Both the position numbers and the translations under genes were made by a program. 64,000 nucleotides of DNA from Edolisoma coerulescens (taxonomy: Eukaryota; Chordata; Aves; Passeriformes; Campephagidae), in the NCBI GenBank assembly GCA_013397115.1, contig VWZW01006249.1, positions 1,920,136 through 1,984,135 on the forward strand, in the 5' to 3' direction. The notes under the pieces were generated by a model. That model ran no database searches. It was not told the DNA's origin and saw only the letters and a program-made list of their open reading frames with translations. How positions within the stretch are numbered: position 1 is the stretch's first letter; every line of letters starts with the position of its first letter. This document shows, in pieces, positions 42,201-53,333 of this stretch.

Positions 42201-45200
42201 GAAATAGTTGAAAAATCACTGAGACACCGCATTGGCACATTGTGGGTCAGTCTATTTTGCAGTTATCTATGAATTTTCCAATTCAGAACTCTGCATGTCT
42301 TATCACTTAACATGCAGTAAGTAACTACTGAGGCAAGAATGTAAATGGCAGTATGAGTATTGCTGACTTATTCATTAATTTCATTATTTGTTCATAAATA
42401 GACTGGTTTGTCTTCAGCTGATGCTCAGGGCAATAGGTATATAAATTTTAAGATGTGGTTTAAAGTAAGTAATGTCTACAGTTGCGTCAAAATATAGATA
42501 TATGACACAAAGTATTATGGCTGGCAAAATATGATCCTTAGAGACTACTAATTATATAACTGTTGTGCTCATTGGAAAAGTCAAACGTAGACTAATTCTT
42601 CCAACAACTGGAACAATTTATATTTTTCTATCATTAGGTCAACCCTGTTTCATCTTTCTAAGCTTAATTATTATGGTCTGAACAACTACCCCTGGTAGTC
42701 TCCTGGTGGTAACCAGAAGCTCCTGTGTTGCAGCAACAGGCAGCCATAGTCCTGCTGGGGCTGGTGGGACATTCCTGGGGACAGGAGTACTGCAGGGAAG
42801 GCTGCAGCTCATAGCAAAATTGAAGTCTTGAAAGATGGTTGAGCTGCACCCAGTTCAAATCAAAGGTCAACTTCCAGCCACTTAAAGATACTCCACAGTC
42901 CCGTAATAATAGAAATTGCCCACACTGTAAAACAACAACTACCTAACACTGTACACCTTTCCTGGGCTCTCCCAATGGATTGACAGGCACCTAGAAGGCT
43001 TCTCTGCAGGATCCAGCTTTGTACCATCGTATGTAGCCTAGCATTGCAAGGGTGTAATCAACTTCTGTGCCTCCTGATATCAGCCCCTTTACCAGATGCA
43101 AATCCTGAACAGTCACATATTTTCCTTTCCATTTCATTCTTCATCTTGTATTTGCTATAGTACAACTTTCAACTGGGGGCAAATAAATCCTAAATTATGT
43201 GTGTTGGGGAAAGGTCCATTAACCAAGATTTCATTATGTTAAGTATTCTGCGGACATTCCTGCCACAAAGAGCTTAAAAATCTATAACTAAGTCTACAGC
43301 TGGCAAATGAATAAAGCAGACTTTGGGGAGTTTGTTTAAGAATCAAACACACCCCCACCCCCAGTGACACAGTATTAGTGAAGAAACAACGATGCAAATA
43401 GTGTAATAACTGCAAAGCCATCCTTTTATAGTCTCCAGAGCAGAGAACTTTTTATCTACATGCTATTCATATTTACATAGACACAATATTTAATATATTA
43501 ATCTATAAAGGTAATTATTTTTATCTTTATAGTTTAACCCAGCAAGAAGGCTAACAGCAAAATTCAACTAAACAGAAGAACTAAATTAAGATTTTCTAGT
43601 TAGGTACATTCAAGTTATATTCTCTGACAATTACAGATGTACCTACTATTCAGGTTTTCAGTAAATGTTTGGTCTGCATGTTATTGATTAAATCCAGCGT
43701 TTCACAATCTTTTGCTATCATAATATGAGGTTATATTGGCCTGGTACCACTTTTTCACATTATGCTTTTCCTCTGTCAGATGAATTTAAACAGAAGATAC
43801 CAAACTGTGAAGTCTATTTAGACAGGTCAGTCTTTTGAGCAATGACAGTCTACTGCTGTCTTCTAAATGCCTTCCACCAAGGGGTCCTAGACACTTGGTT
43901 GGCTCATAGGATCCACTACAATAGATGTTTATCTTTTTTTTTCCAAGCACCTCCATTTCATTCAGGATGCTACTATGGTGTTAAGTTCCACATGTGTGGT
44001 AAACTTCAAACTTTACTATTTAAGAATTTCTGTTTGAATTTCCCCTACTGCTTGTCCTTACAATGTGTGAGGGTCCCTCAGGATGACCTTGTGTCAAGGA
44101 GCCTGGCGTGCAGCTCGGGCACAGGAACCATCCTGCTGAGCCTCCGAGGCTGGAGGAGGGAGGAGCAAGGACTGCCCCAGGGGCAGCCTGAGGAGCTGAC
44201 TGTCAGTGTGTCAGTGCCACCAACACGGTGCGAGTTGTCAACCAGTGAGGGTCAACCTCAGCTGGCAGCTACAATCAGTCATGAGTTTATCTGATGAGGA
44301 CAGAGATAACATCTAAAGACAATATGGATTTCATCCTGTCATGAAACAAGACTCATTGTGCCAAGGCACAGGAAGGGTACGAAACTCAGACCAGCAAAAA
44401 CCAGCTTTTGTTTCCTAACCTTTCAGTGGGATTTACCAATACTATAGTAGGTTTCTACATTACCTTAATTACTACTTTAAATAGGAATATCATTACATAG
44501 AGGAAAGTACGTAACACCATTGACTACTTACTGATAAAACAGCTGGTTCAGAAACTCTGGATGACATTTGGCTTGTTTATATTTTTCATGAGTAGTTACA
44601 ACAGTGTTAAGTACTGTCAGAAAGAAAACTGGTAACTCAAGCTTAGTTCATTCAAACAGATGCTGGCTAATATTGAGGAACTTGTTTCTACTACAATTTC
44701 TGTAGCACTGCCAATCACAAGAACTCCAGAATTAAAGGTATCATATTGTCCACAAATGTTTAAAGTACACACACATAGTTTCTTCATTCCTGGAGCCTGT
44801 GGGAGTGTAAGCTCAAAGCTGTGATTCTCACACACCAACAGCTGGAGCCTAAACTAAACCATGAAATATCATAAGACTCCCAACACTAAGAAATGTTAAC
44901 AGATCTGAGTTAAATCAATGTTGGCTCAAGAATAAGACAGGTAGGTTACTGAATCGTGATTAAAAACTTTAAAAACAAATATAGATGTACAGGAAGGAAA
45001 ATAATACTGTTGCAAAGGTATAGTATTGCTGTAATAAATAATTCCCCTACATTTTCCCCCCAGATCATTATCTGTTAGTTGGGGGGTCCAGTTATGATGC
45101 ATACGAGTTGAATAATAAATGTAGGACAAATACCTGATTAAACACATGCTGTAGAGATCATTTATTATCACTGCAGATAGGTGTGGAGTAGATGTGGTAA

Positions 45201-45325
45201 AAACCTTAAGGGGGTCTCTATCCAAGTACTGAAAACAAGTATCACAACAGATACCTTTAACTTAGGGGAGAACTGAGACTTCCACCTACCACTGAAAATA
45301 TAAAGAAAACCCTTAATTATTTTTT

Positions 45326-45383
45326 AAAACCCCACACAAAAGCCAATCAACCAAACTAAAAACCAAGCAAACAAACAAAAAAA
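45326..45383. repeat. Low-complexity A/C-rich tract (CAAA/CCAA units)
   Basis: Irregular AACC, CCAATCAACC and CAAACAAACAAA units form an almost G-free stretch. It resembles the tract at 26968-27007. Confidence 0.75.
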
Positions 45384-47656
45384 TCTCACCAACACAACTG
45401 ACTTAAAGGCACATTCCTGATACTACACATGGCAACTCCTCCATGAATAAAGCAAGTAGTCATTAACCAGAAATGAAGAATTCTGCCACCAACAACCTTC
45501 ATAATCCTGGAATCAGCAATACAATGCAAATCACTATTTACTAGGAAGAGCTCCCTTCCAGTGCTCATTTTATGTCTCTAATGCAGCACTGAGCATGGAA
45601 TTTCCAGTCACCAACAGAATTCCTTCCCTTTCATTCATCTAGTATGCAACAGCTCTTATCTCCTGGGCCATAACATGTCAAATACTTCTACATAATTAAA
45701 GCCACACTGATTGACTGGCTAAGAATATCACAGAGATAAGTTTCTTTTTAAAGCTGCCTTATCTCTAATCAAGAGTTGTCTTCCAGTAACACAAGATTTT
45801 GTGCCTAAAGGACATTTTATATATATCTACACACACACATATATAGAAATAATGTTCCTTTCTCTTCCACAATACATCAATAACAAGAAAATATCATCAT
45901 ACTTTGATTTCCCTTTGTAGTGTTAAATTGGAGAGTACAAAAGATGGCAAGAGGCACTTAGTAAGGTAGGCAAAATGCACATTTTTTAAAGTATGGAATC
46001 TATAATTAATATTCTTCCTCTGATATAAACCTTTATTGCACTCCCAAACAGAACCTTTCCGTATTTCATTTGTTCATTCATATCTGAGATTTGTTGTGAT
46101 GGTGGGGTTTATTTAGGAAAGAAAATTAAAATCTGTAGAGGCCAAAAAACCATGAACAAACTGGTGATGAAGCTTATGTCTTCTCAGGTTATTTTATATT
46201 TTAATGTACTGTTAACAGTTCATTCTTTTTAAATACAAATCTAAGGGCAAATTTAAATATCAAGGCAAGCAATCTGGTAGCATGGCAACAACGTGCTATG
46301 CTGCATAGTAAGAATTTGGAACCATGCAAGTCTGCTTTTTTCCTGTACTGGATCATTTCATAAGAGCAGAAATATTTCTGTTCTTTGTGTAACTGCCTTC
46401 ATGATTACTCATCTATTAGCAGCTCTAGTGGTCTTTGAAACTCAAGACAGCACAGCAGCCCTGTCAAACTTGGTACCAGTCAGAATGGCCATCCTTACCA
46501 GACACAAAAGCTGCAGATTAGAAGAAGAAGGGAAAAAAAAAACCAACAGAAAAAAAGATAGGTTTAGTAACAGTGTTTAATACAAGATTTCATTCCCAGG
46601 AGACAGATTTGGTATGGAGTTGAGGAGCATAGCAGCTCTGAAGCAATCTTTCTTCTGCACGAGAAGCAAGCAATTCCATCTCTATGCACTCCCCGTGATG
46701 TGTTGAAAAGGCATCTCTCAGCTTTCAGAGTATGAGTTTTGAGACCTATTTTAAGAATTGACAAAATCAAAAGAGTGTCCTTGCCCTTGCACTGGAATAA
46801 TTTTTTGTGGCAGCTGGTATCAGTGATTCTTGAGAGTAATATCAATTTATTGATGTCATTTCACTCTTGGTGATTGGGAAAAAAAATTAAAATCCTATGT
46901 CATGCTAGAACAGAATCTGGTCTGTGCAACACTCATTCTCTTCAGTTAATCCAGTAACTCAAGCATATATTACCATTTTGCTGGAGCAGGAAAAGGCAAC
47001 ATTAACTAACGTTTTTGATCTTCTGATCTTGAAGGGCACACTGGGTGACAGAAAGTCCACCCAAGCACCTTTGTTTCTGGGTAGTGGATGAAGGCAGTAA
47101 CGATGTGGATGGCATTGTGGGAATATTATTTTCTTTATTATTCTTCACATAAAGATCAGCTACTTCACTGAACCTGAACAAATGCCAAACACAGCTACTC
47201 CTTGTGGGAGGTTCTCACAACACTGTTTAGATAGGTGCTGTCCCTATGGAACTTGTGCTTCTCAGCACACTTTTCCATGTTACATAACATCACTTGCCAT
47301 TTTGGACTCCAGTGGTCAAGTCTAGACCTGCACCCTCACCAGAACACTCATGGTTAGTGTTACAGGACTATTATTTGGGTTGTAAGCTGTTTGTTGTTGG
47401 TTTTTTTTACACTGAAGATAGGAAAAAGTAAATGTGCCTGCTGTGACCACATTATGAATTCTTAGCTAAATCTAACCTCTGTACTCAGGTGAAAGAGTTC
47501 TGAATCTTTCTATCTTACACTTAATCATCATTAAATTAATAAATAAAATAAATCTTAAGTGTCAGATCCTGTGAACCCTTAACACAAAGGTAGATTACAT
47601 ACACAAGAAAAACTTGTAAGGTCGAGCCTCTCTTGGAGAATGTTTCAGAAATAAAA

Positions 47657-47911
47657 ATGATTTCACTCTTCAAAAATGATCAGGGTTACTGTACAATTGA
47701 CTTGGGGAGAGGAGCTTATGCAAAGGTTGTAGCTGAGAAGTGCATCTGTGAAGAGGTTCTCTCAGAAAGTAAAGGGAATGACAGCAATCTGGAAATAATG
47801 CAAATTGGTGACATGCTCAGAAATATTCCTAATATCAATGCACAAAACAAAGTTCAAAAACTCCTTCATTCAATTAATAGAATGGAAATATTCGATCTGC
47901 CTTTTAAGTAA
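47657..47911 (+). CDS. Unrecognised 84-codon ORF with protein-like composition (possible transposon relic)
   Basis: The ORF runs from ATG 47657 to a TAA stop. It encodes a charged peptide starting MISLFKNDQG and ending EIFDLPFK. The C-terminal stretch (about residues 48-76, with IGDMLRNIPN and NKVQKLLHSI) has a heptad-like hydrophobic pattern. It loosely recalls the BESS-type helix of MADF/Myb-like transposon proteins, but I cannot confirm this. Flanking splice signals are weak and there is no promoter. Chance is a real alternative, since ORFs of this size are expected several times in 64 kb. Confidence 0.2.
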   Translation: MISLFKNDQGYCTIDLGRGAYAKVVAEKCICEEVLSESKGNDSNLEIMQIGDMLRNIPNINAQNKVQKLLHSINRMEIFDLPFK

Positions 47912-49365
47912 TGAAGCAATAACCAATTATTTCTATGTGGCTGGATCTTCATTATTAAGCCTGTAACTAGGAAGGCTATTTTCTGAAGGAAACTTCATCT
48001 TAATAATTCAAACCAGACAACCATCCCAAGACACTCCTCATGCAGCTCCCACTGGAAGCCCAGGTTGGTATCAGTGGATGTCTGCATTGCAGAAGTACTA
48101 CTATTTGAAAATCCTTATCTAAACTGCAAGCCTCACATTGGTTATAACTGACATATTTTGTATACCTTTTTGCCAACTTTCCTTTCCTCTTCATTTCCTT
48201 CTATTTCAAAAGAAAATGATCCCTTCATGCATGAGAATACTTCAGAGTATGCATCTCCAGCAGTATTTCATGTAACCTTGTTATCTGAGAACAATGACAC
48301 TTTTTCCTTGTCATGCCCACCTACAGGGCTTCTAGTTCTTCCTCTTTGGCTTAGGTGGAACCACCTATTAATCCCAGAGTTTTCCATGCCAGTCTTTGCT
48401 CAGCTCTAACTTATTCCTCCTGAAGTGCAAATCACCTTCCTCTGCTGCAGCACATGAATGAAGGCAGTAAGTACTGCAACAAAAAAGGAAAGGAATGTCA
48501 TGTACTCAAATGACAGTACATTTACCTACTAGCATCAGAAACAAACAGTTCAATCCATGTACGTTTTTACCAGTTGTTCGAGGCCTTCCTTCCAAAAAAT
48601 AGTACTGTTAGTCAAGATAAGACTTGAGTTCAGACAAAACTGAGAATTTGAATGAAAGTCCTCTTTTCATGGATGCCATGACAAAGCTTAAGTGGTGCGT
48701 GTTCAGCTCCTGCAGACAGCACAAGCCTAGAGCACTACACGCTTCACCAATCACATGGTGCTCTCTTGAGCTGCTTTTCATGCAGCTCTCATGGGTCCTC
48801 AGGAAGAAAAAAAATCTTACATGTAATACTCTTCCCAGTAGACTAAAAGCATTTGCAACTACTTATAATGAGCATTTGACTCAGCGACTGCAAGTTTTTT
48901 GAGTGTCTAAAAACCAGTGAATTCTGATTTTGCTTTCAGTTCTTCCTCTTAACGTGTGAAGTGCATGTGACTGCATCAGTGCTTTATTTCCTCCAGCTGT
49001 AACAACTACCATTATATCTCTTGCACAAATGTTGTGAGGCTTTAATTGCTTGATAGTAGTGCCAAAAGATACCTCCTAGAAAAAGCTCTTGCTTGCAAAT
49101 AGTATGCTCTTCTTTTTGTTTCAAGCAAGTATCTCTTCCTTGGGAGGCTTATAGTAAGATATAAGTTGGTATTAATGTAATGTACTGTTTTGCAGGTAAT
49201 AGAGGTCAATGTATCCTACTGATACTGTATTCCATCTTTGCTGACATGGACAATGGAAGTTCTAAATCTTTCTTAAAAAATCTGACTTCTGGAAACATGT
49301 CTGCTTCTTGTGTCACGTACAGATAGGCACAAGCATACAACTGTTCACAGGATCAAAACAGTTCA

Positions 49366-50045
49366 GGTTGTTAAGAATGTCAGAGATCTCTTGTCCAACA
49401 TTCTGCTCAAACTAAGGTCATCAGTGAGCCCTGATCAGTTTGCTGAGGGAATTATCCAGTCTGGTCTTTAAAACCTTCAAGAACAGAGACCACACATCTC
49501 TGGGCTACCTGTCTCCATGTGTGCTTGTCCTTGTCAGTCCAAATATTTTGCTTGCATCCAGTCTGAACCGTTGTTTCAACGTATGCCTTTTGTCTCTCCT
49601 TCTTCGGCACATGCTACTGTGTTGACTCTGGCTCCAAGTTCCCTGAGGAACTCTTTATAAGGACTGGAAGGCTGCTGTTAGGTCCCCCCAAAGCCTCTCT
49701 TTCTGCAGGCTGAGCAACCCCCACTCCCTCACCCTCTGCTCACAGAGCTTGGCCTCCAGCCCGAACCATTTCGGTGGCCTCTGCAAGAACCCCAGTTCTT
49801 TAATATCATCCTTGTACTGAGGGGACCAAAACTGGACACAGAGTTATAAATGTGACCTACTGGGTGCTGAGCAGAGGGGAATAATCACTTCCCTTGATCT
49901 CCTGGCTGCACTGTTGTTCATACAGACCAGGATGCTCCTGGATATCTTTGTTGCCAGGGGATGTGGCTGCTTCATGTGCAGTTTACTGTTTACTGGGACC
50001 TCTGGGCCTTTTTGGCAGGGCTGCTCCCCAGCCTCTACCACTGCA
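49366..50045 (-). mobile_element. CR1 LINE, 5'-truncated fragment (about 0.7 kb)
   Basis: The plus strand shows a diverged reverse complement of CR1. It starts near GATCTCTTGTCCAACATTCTGC, passes AACCTTCAAGAACAGAGACC, CTCTGCTCACAGAGCTTGGC and AAAACTGGACACAGAGTTAT, and ends near CTGCTCCCCAGCCTC. These are CR1 3'-UTR and ORF2-end landmarks. Frames are broken, so the copy is dead. It has the same orientation as APBA2. Confidence 0.9.
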
Positions 50046-51759
50046 GTGCTTAAAGCATGAAATAATTGCCTTGTTTATTTAAACACAGATTACAAGGGAA
50101 ATGGATATAAAAAGTCTGCAAAAGCACCTATACCCTGATGTGTTCAAAGGCTACAACCAAGATTTTGTTCTGAATAAAACCAGCATCCTCTCTGTGAGCT
50201 GGTAGCTTGGAACAGGGCACTTGCTAATTTCTCTGCCCTCAGCACAGGAATATAAACTGAAAGATGTTTAAACCATGGTATTTTCACAAATTATTTCTTA
50301 GCAAATATTCTTATCAGAACAGCTGGAGAGATGGTAAAATTATGCTTCTTGAAGTGGTTTCTCGTGTTCACAGCCTTAAGCAAAGGTCACTTTTTAAAGA
50401 CCTAGCTTGTTTAAATTCATGTCCAGTCCCCAGCCTGAACTGGCATTAATCAAGTAACTGCACAAAACATGCTTTTCGAGATTCCTCCTTAGAATTGTAA
50501 TACTTTGACCAAAGGAGCTGAGCGCCTATGGCCTTTGCAAGAACACTTTTCCTTTGCTGTCAGAGGATCAAGAGGGAGCAATAATGTAGCTGCTGATGCA
50601 TTTTTTAAAATAGCTTCAGATATTTCCAAGTGCAAATAAGGGCTAAACTATCAGAGAATTTAGAAAGTCTGACAATCAAGGTTTATAAGGACAGTTCTGC
50701 AGCATGAAATCCTATGAGCCCCAAGTGGACTAAGGACAGTGGCTTTGACTTTAGCATTTTAGTACTTGTAGAACACAAGAAAGAAAAGCTCTTTCATCTT
50801 GTCTGTCCCATATGGAGAAGAACTGGGACGATACAGTGATAAATTGCCATCTTATGCTTTAACATAAATGTCAATCTTTTGCTTTTCAAACACATAACCA
50901 GCACATACTGTATTTTAACTTAAGTGGCAATAAGAAGTTAAACTACAATTCCTCCTTTTTAAAGCTGTGTTATATTGGAAATACTATGGCTTACAGAGAA
51001 CCATGAACAACTATGGCAGCAGTTGTTTCTTTTTTTCAGTTCTACTCATTAAGTAATGAGAGATTCTTGGGTAACAGGCATAATAGATAAATACCTTTTC
51101 TGCAGATTTCCCAGCCCCTCCTGGGAGATGATAGGGTGGCCTTGGCCAGGTAATACAACTGAAACACTACTTGCATTTTTCAAACTGGTCACAGTAATTT
51201 CAGACTTTCCTCAAACATCACTGCAATGCACGTTATCTCTGTACTATGCACGTTGTATACTCTCTTGCCTTTATTTAAATATCTTTTCTTGTATGTCCTC
51301 ACTAGCATGCAACAACCACCAGAACGACACTGAAGATGCAAAGTACGTAAATCTGAATGCACAGATTGCCAGTTGAGGCAAAATAAGGCAGTCTTTGACT
51401 TTCCAAGATGCAGCTCTAAATGCAGTATTCCCTTCCTTTCCCCCACCCCCATCCCTTTTGTTATGGCAATACAAGGCACCACACACATTCAAAAAACTGT
51501 TCAGTTAAGAGGCAAACAGACCATGCTATAATATCTCATGCTGTTTATCCCAACAAAGATCAGGTATCCTTAACTGAGCAGCCTTTTCCCTCCAGATCTC
51601 ATGATGAAGGGAACGGAAAAAGAGCGGATCAAAGGCTCTGATCCCTTAGCTACAGTGGAGGCATGAAATCAGAACCAAATACAAACTCCGAGCGGTGCTG
51701 CATTACAGGAGGGCTCCTCTCGCATTTCTTTTCACTCTTATTAAGACAAACAGACTTAA
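50046..51759. other. Presumed proximal APBA2 intron; no gene recognised
   Basis: Unique sequence between the CR1 fragment and the CpG island. GC rises only in the last 100 bases. Overlapping short frames at 51.05-51.64 kb on both strands have no recognisable homology. Confidence 0.55.
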
Positions 51760-51857
51760 GCCTCCCGCCCTCCCACAAAACGCTGACATGATGCGGATGC
51801 TGCACGGCCGGTCCCCGCGCTCCCCGGAGCCGCCGTCCCGGCACAGCGGGGCTGGGN

Positions 51858-51958
51858 CGCTCCGCCATGCCGCAGGGGCTCCCCTTCACCCCGGCTCCCC
51901 GTCCGCTTGCGGGCAGCTCGGTTGCCAGGGGACGGGGATGAGGATGAGGATGAAGATG
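51858..51958 (+). repeat. 101-bp exact direct repeat, copy 1
   Basis: Starts CGCTCCGCCATGCCGCAGGG and ends in a GATGAGGATGAGGATGAAGA triplet tract. It is base-for-base identical to 52190-52290 (offset 332). It is bracketed by single unknown bases at 51857 and 51959, which suggests scaffold patching. Confidence 0.95.
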
Positions 51959-51989
51959 NCTGCCGGGCCGAGCGCGGAGCTCGCACCGT

Positions 51990-52063
51990 CCCGGGGGAGC
52001 CGAGCGGAGCCGCAGCCCGGCCCCGGGGGAGCCGAGCGGAGCCGCAGCCCGGCCCCGGGGGAT
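51990..52063 (+). repeat. 32-bp tandem repeat, about 2.3 copies
   Basis: The unit CCCCGGGGGAGCCGAGCGGA plus GCCGCAGCCCGG (32 bp) occurs at about 51990-52020 and 52021-52052. A third start, CCCCGGGGGA, follows at 52053. It is a GC-rich minisatellite within the CpG island. Confidence 0.9.
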
Positions 52064-52189
52064 CGCCGCCGGCTCTCCCTCGCCTGGCGGGGGGCGGTGG
52101 CGGCGCCTCCCCGGGCACAGCGGGGACATGCGGGCGTGCGGCAGCCCCCGGTGCCGGAGCCCCGCGCCGCCGATCGCGACCGCGCCGGC

Positions 52190-52290
52190 CGCTCCGCCAT
52201 GCCGCAGGGGCTCCCCTTCACCCCGGCTCCCCGTCCGCTTGCGGGCAGCTCGGTTGCCAGGGGACGGGGATGAGGATGAGGATGAAGATG
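52190..52290 (+). repeat. 101-bp exact direct repeat, copy 2
   Basis: Identical to 51858-51958. Here the GAT/GAG triplet tract continues a little further (AGGATGGGATGAGG) into G-runs, and then the assembly gap begins. Confidence 0.95.
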
Positions 52291-52340
52291 AGGATGGGAT
52301 GAGGCGGGGGGGGGCGCCCCCGGGGGGGGGAGCCCCCAGC

Positions 52341-52423
52341 NNNNNNNNNNNNNNNNNNNNNNNNNNNNNNNNNNNNNNNNNNNNNNNNNNNNNNNNNNNN
52401 NNNNNNNNNNNNNNNNNNNNNNN
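52341..52423. other. Assembly gap (83 Ns)
   Basis: A run of N flanked by long G runs on the left (GGGGGGGGCGCCCCCGGGGG) and C runs on the right. Such sequence often fails in sequencing. Any exon or repeat inside it is invisible. Confidence 0.99.
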
Positions 52424-52524
52424 GCCCCGCGGGATGCTGCCGCCCCCCCCCCGACGGAGCCGCCGGTGCCCGCGACGACTCCGGCCAGCGGTCGGTCGGT
52501 CGGCCCCCCGCCCTGCGCCCCTGG

Positions 52525-52538
52525 TCCTTACCGCGGTG
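52525..52538 (-). other. Predicted splice donor of a 5' non-coding exon (probably APBA2)
   Basis: On the minus strand CTGCACCGCG is followed by GTAAGGACC: last exon base 52532, GT at 52531-52530. GTAAGG is close to consensus. Upstream minus-strand sequence (52533 to about 52680) is CpG-dense and suits a first exon. The transcription start is not determinable. Confidence 0.5.
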
Positions 52539-52718
52539 CAGCGGCGGGGCCGGTCCCGGGCAGCGGGGCAGCCGCAGCCGCAGCCGCTCTTTTGTGTGGC
52601 TGCGGAGCGCCGCACACCGCGGCGGGCCCGCCCGGGAACCTGCCTGCGCCAGCGCCCGGGAACCTGCATGGCGCATAACGCCCGCGCCGCCTCACGGCCC
52701 CGGGGGTGGGCGGGGGGC

Positions 52719-52742
52719 GGCCCCGGCCCCGGCCCCGGCCCC
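52719..52742 (-). repeat. (GGGGCC)4 hexanucleotide repeat
   Basis: Four uninterrupted GGCCCC units on the plus strand (GGGGCC on the minus strand), about 190 bp upstream of the predicted minus-strand donor. The minus strand could form a G-quadruplex. Confidence 0.9.
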
Positions 52743-52845
52743 GCACAGCCCGGGGGCGCGGCGGGACGCACTGACCTGTCCGCGATCCACCTCCACCGAG
52801 CGGGAGGGCCGGCTCTGTGCCGGCCCCGCGGGGGCCAGACTCGTC

Positions 52846-53062
52846 AGTGGTGCCCAGCGACAGGACGAGGAGCAATGGCCATAAACTGAAACACAAGAAG
52901 TTTCACCTCAGCATGAGGGAGAACTTCTTCACGCTGAGGGTGGCAGAGCACTGGAGGACCTGCCCTGGAGGGCGTGCAGTCTCCCTCTCCGAAGACGTTC
53001 CGAAGCCACCTGGCCGCGTTCCCGTGTCCCCTGCTGCAGGTGACCCTGCCTTCCAGCCCGAG
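52846..53062 (+). mobile_element. CR1 LINE 3' fragment abutting the CpG island
   Basis: In sense orientation the stretch reads TGGTGCCCAGCGACAGGACG, GAGCAATGGCCATAAACTG, GAGAACTTCTTCACGCTGAG, GGTGGCAGAGCACTGGAGGA and CCCCTGCTGCAGGTGACCCT. These are the ordered landmarks of the avian CR1 3' end. It lacks the terminal GGTCCCTTCCAACC block, so it is 3'-truncated too. It is the only CR1 copy here opposite to APBA2. It supplies part of the right shoulder of the CpG island. Confidence 0.88.
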
Positions 53063-53315
53063 CAGGTCTGCGATTCAGGGATTGTGTCCAGACGCGGGCA
53101 CTGAGGGGAGCACTGCGGCCCCCCCGGCCCCAGCTCCCCTCCCGAGCCCCTGGAGCAGCAGCTGCTGACAGCGATGCTTGCAGGACACCTGCGTCCCGCA
53201 GTGACACTCGGCAGTGGATCCCCAGGGACCTGTTTCGGCGCTGGGCCAGAGCTGAGGGTGTTTTCTGTAAGTCTCAACAGCATTTCTCTGCGAATTACAT
53301 TCCCGAATGCCATAT

Positions 53316-53333
53316 AATCCTGCTAGGTAAGGA
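53316..53333 (+). other. Strong plus-strand splice donor beside the CpG island
   Basis: CCTGCTAG is followed by GTAAGGACC, with the exon end at 53325. If used, the last in-frame codon for a phase-0 downstream exon would be TAG. An exon here would therefore be non-coding relative to the candidate ORF at 55343. A link to that gene is inferred only. Confidence 0.35.

Larger units (their letters stand above)
30307..49365. other. Presumed APBA2 5' intron, segment 3; no gene recognised
   Basis: Unique AT-rich sequence. It contains a 20-bp palindrome (33671-33690), a dinucleotide microsatellite (36221-36248), an A/C low-complexity tract (45326-45383) and a small GC-richer patch at 44.08-44.25 kb. 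Open frames of 90-150 codons (for example plus 43842-44294, minus 41966-41580, minus 30992-30654) show no recognisable domains. One, plus 47657-47911, is listed separately for its protein-like composition. Confidence 0.6.
51760..53260. promoter_or_regulatory. CpG island, inferred APBA2 promoter (possibly bidirectional)
   Basis: The base composition switches abruptly to very high GC with dense CpG. The island contains SP1-like GGGCGG boxes, an assembly gap and several short tandem repeats. Minus-strand donors (GCG|GTAAGG at 52532/52531 and CAG|GTCAGT at 52776/52775) face APBA2. A plus-strand donor TAG|GTAAGG lies just beyond the right edge at 53325/53326. No TATA box is evident, as expected for a CpG-island promoter. 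The apparent long ORFs in this island are GC-driven. Assignment to APBA2 is inferred from strand and position. Confidence 0.75.

Noticed and set aside
51650..52896. Long Arg/Pro/Gly-rich frames on both strands of the CpG island
   Set aside because: GC-rich sequence has few stops. Frames run through assembly Ns and tandem repeats, overlap on both strands and show no domain.
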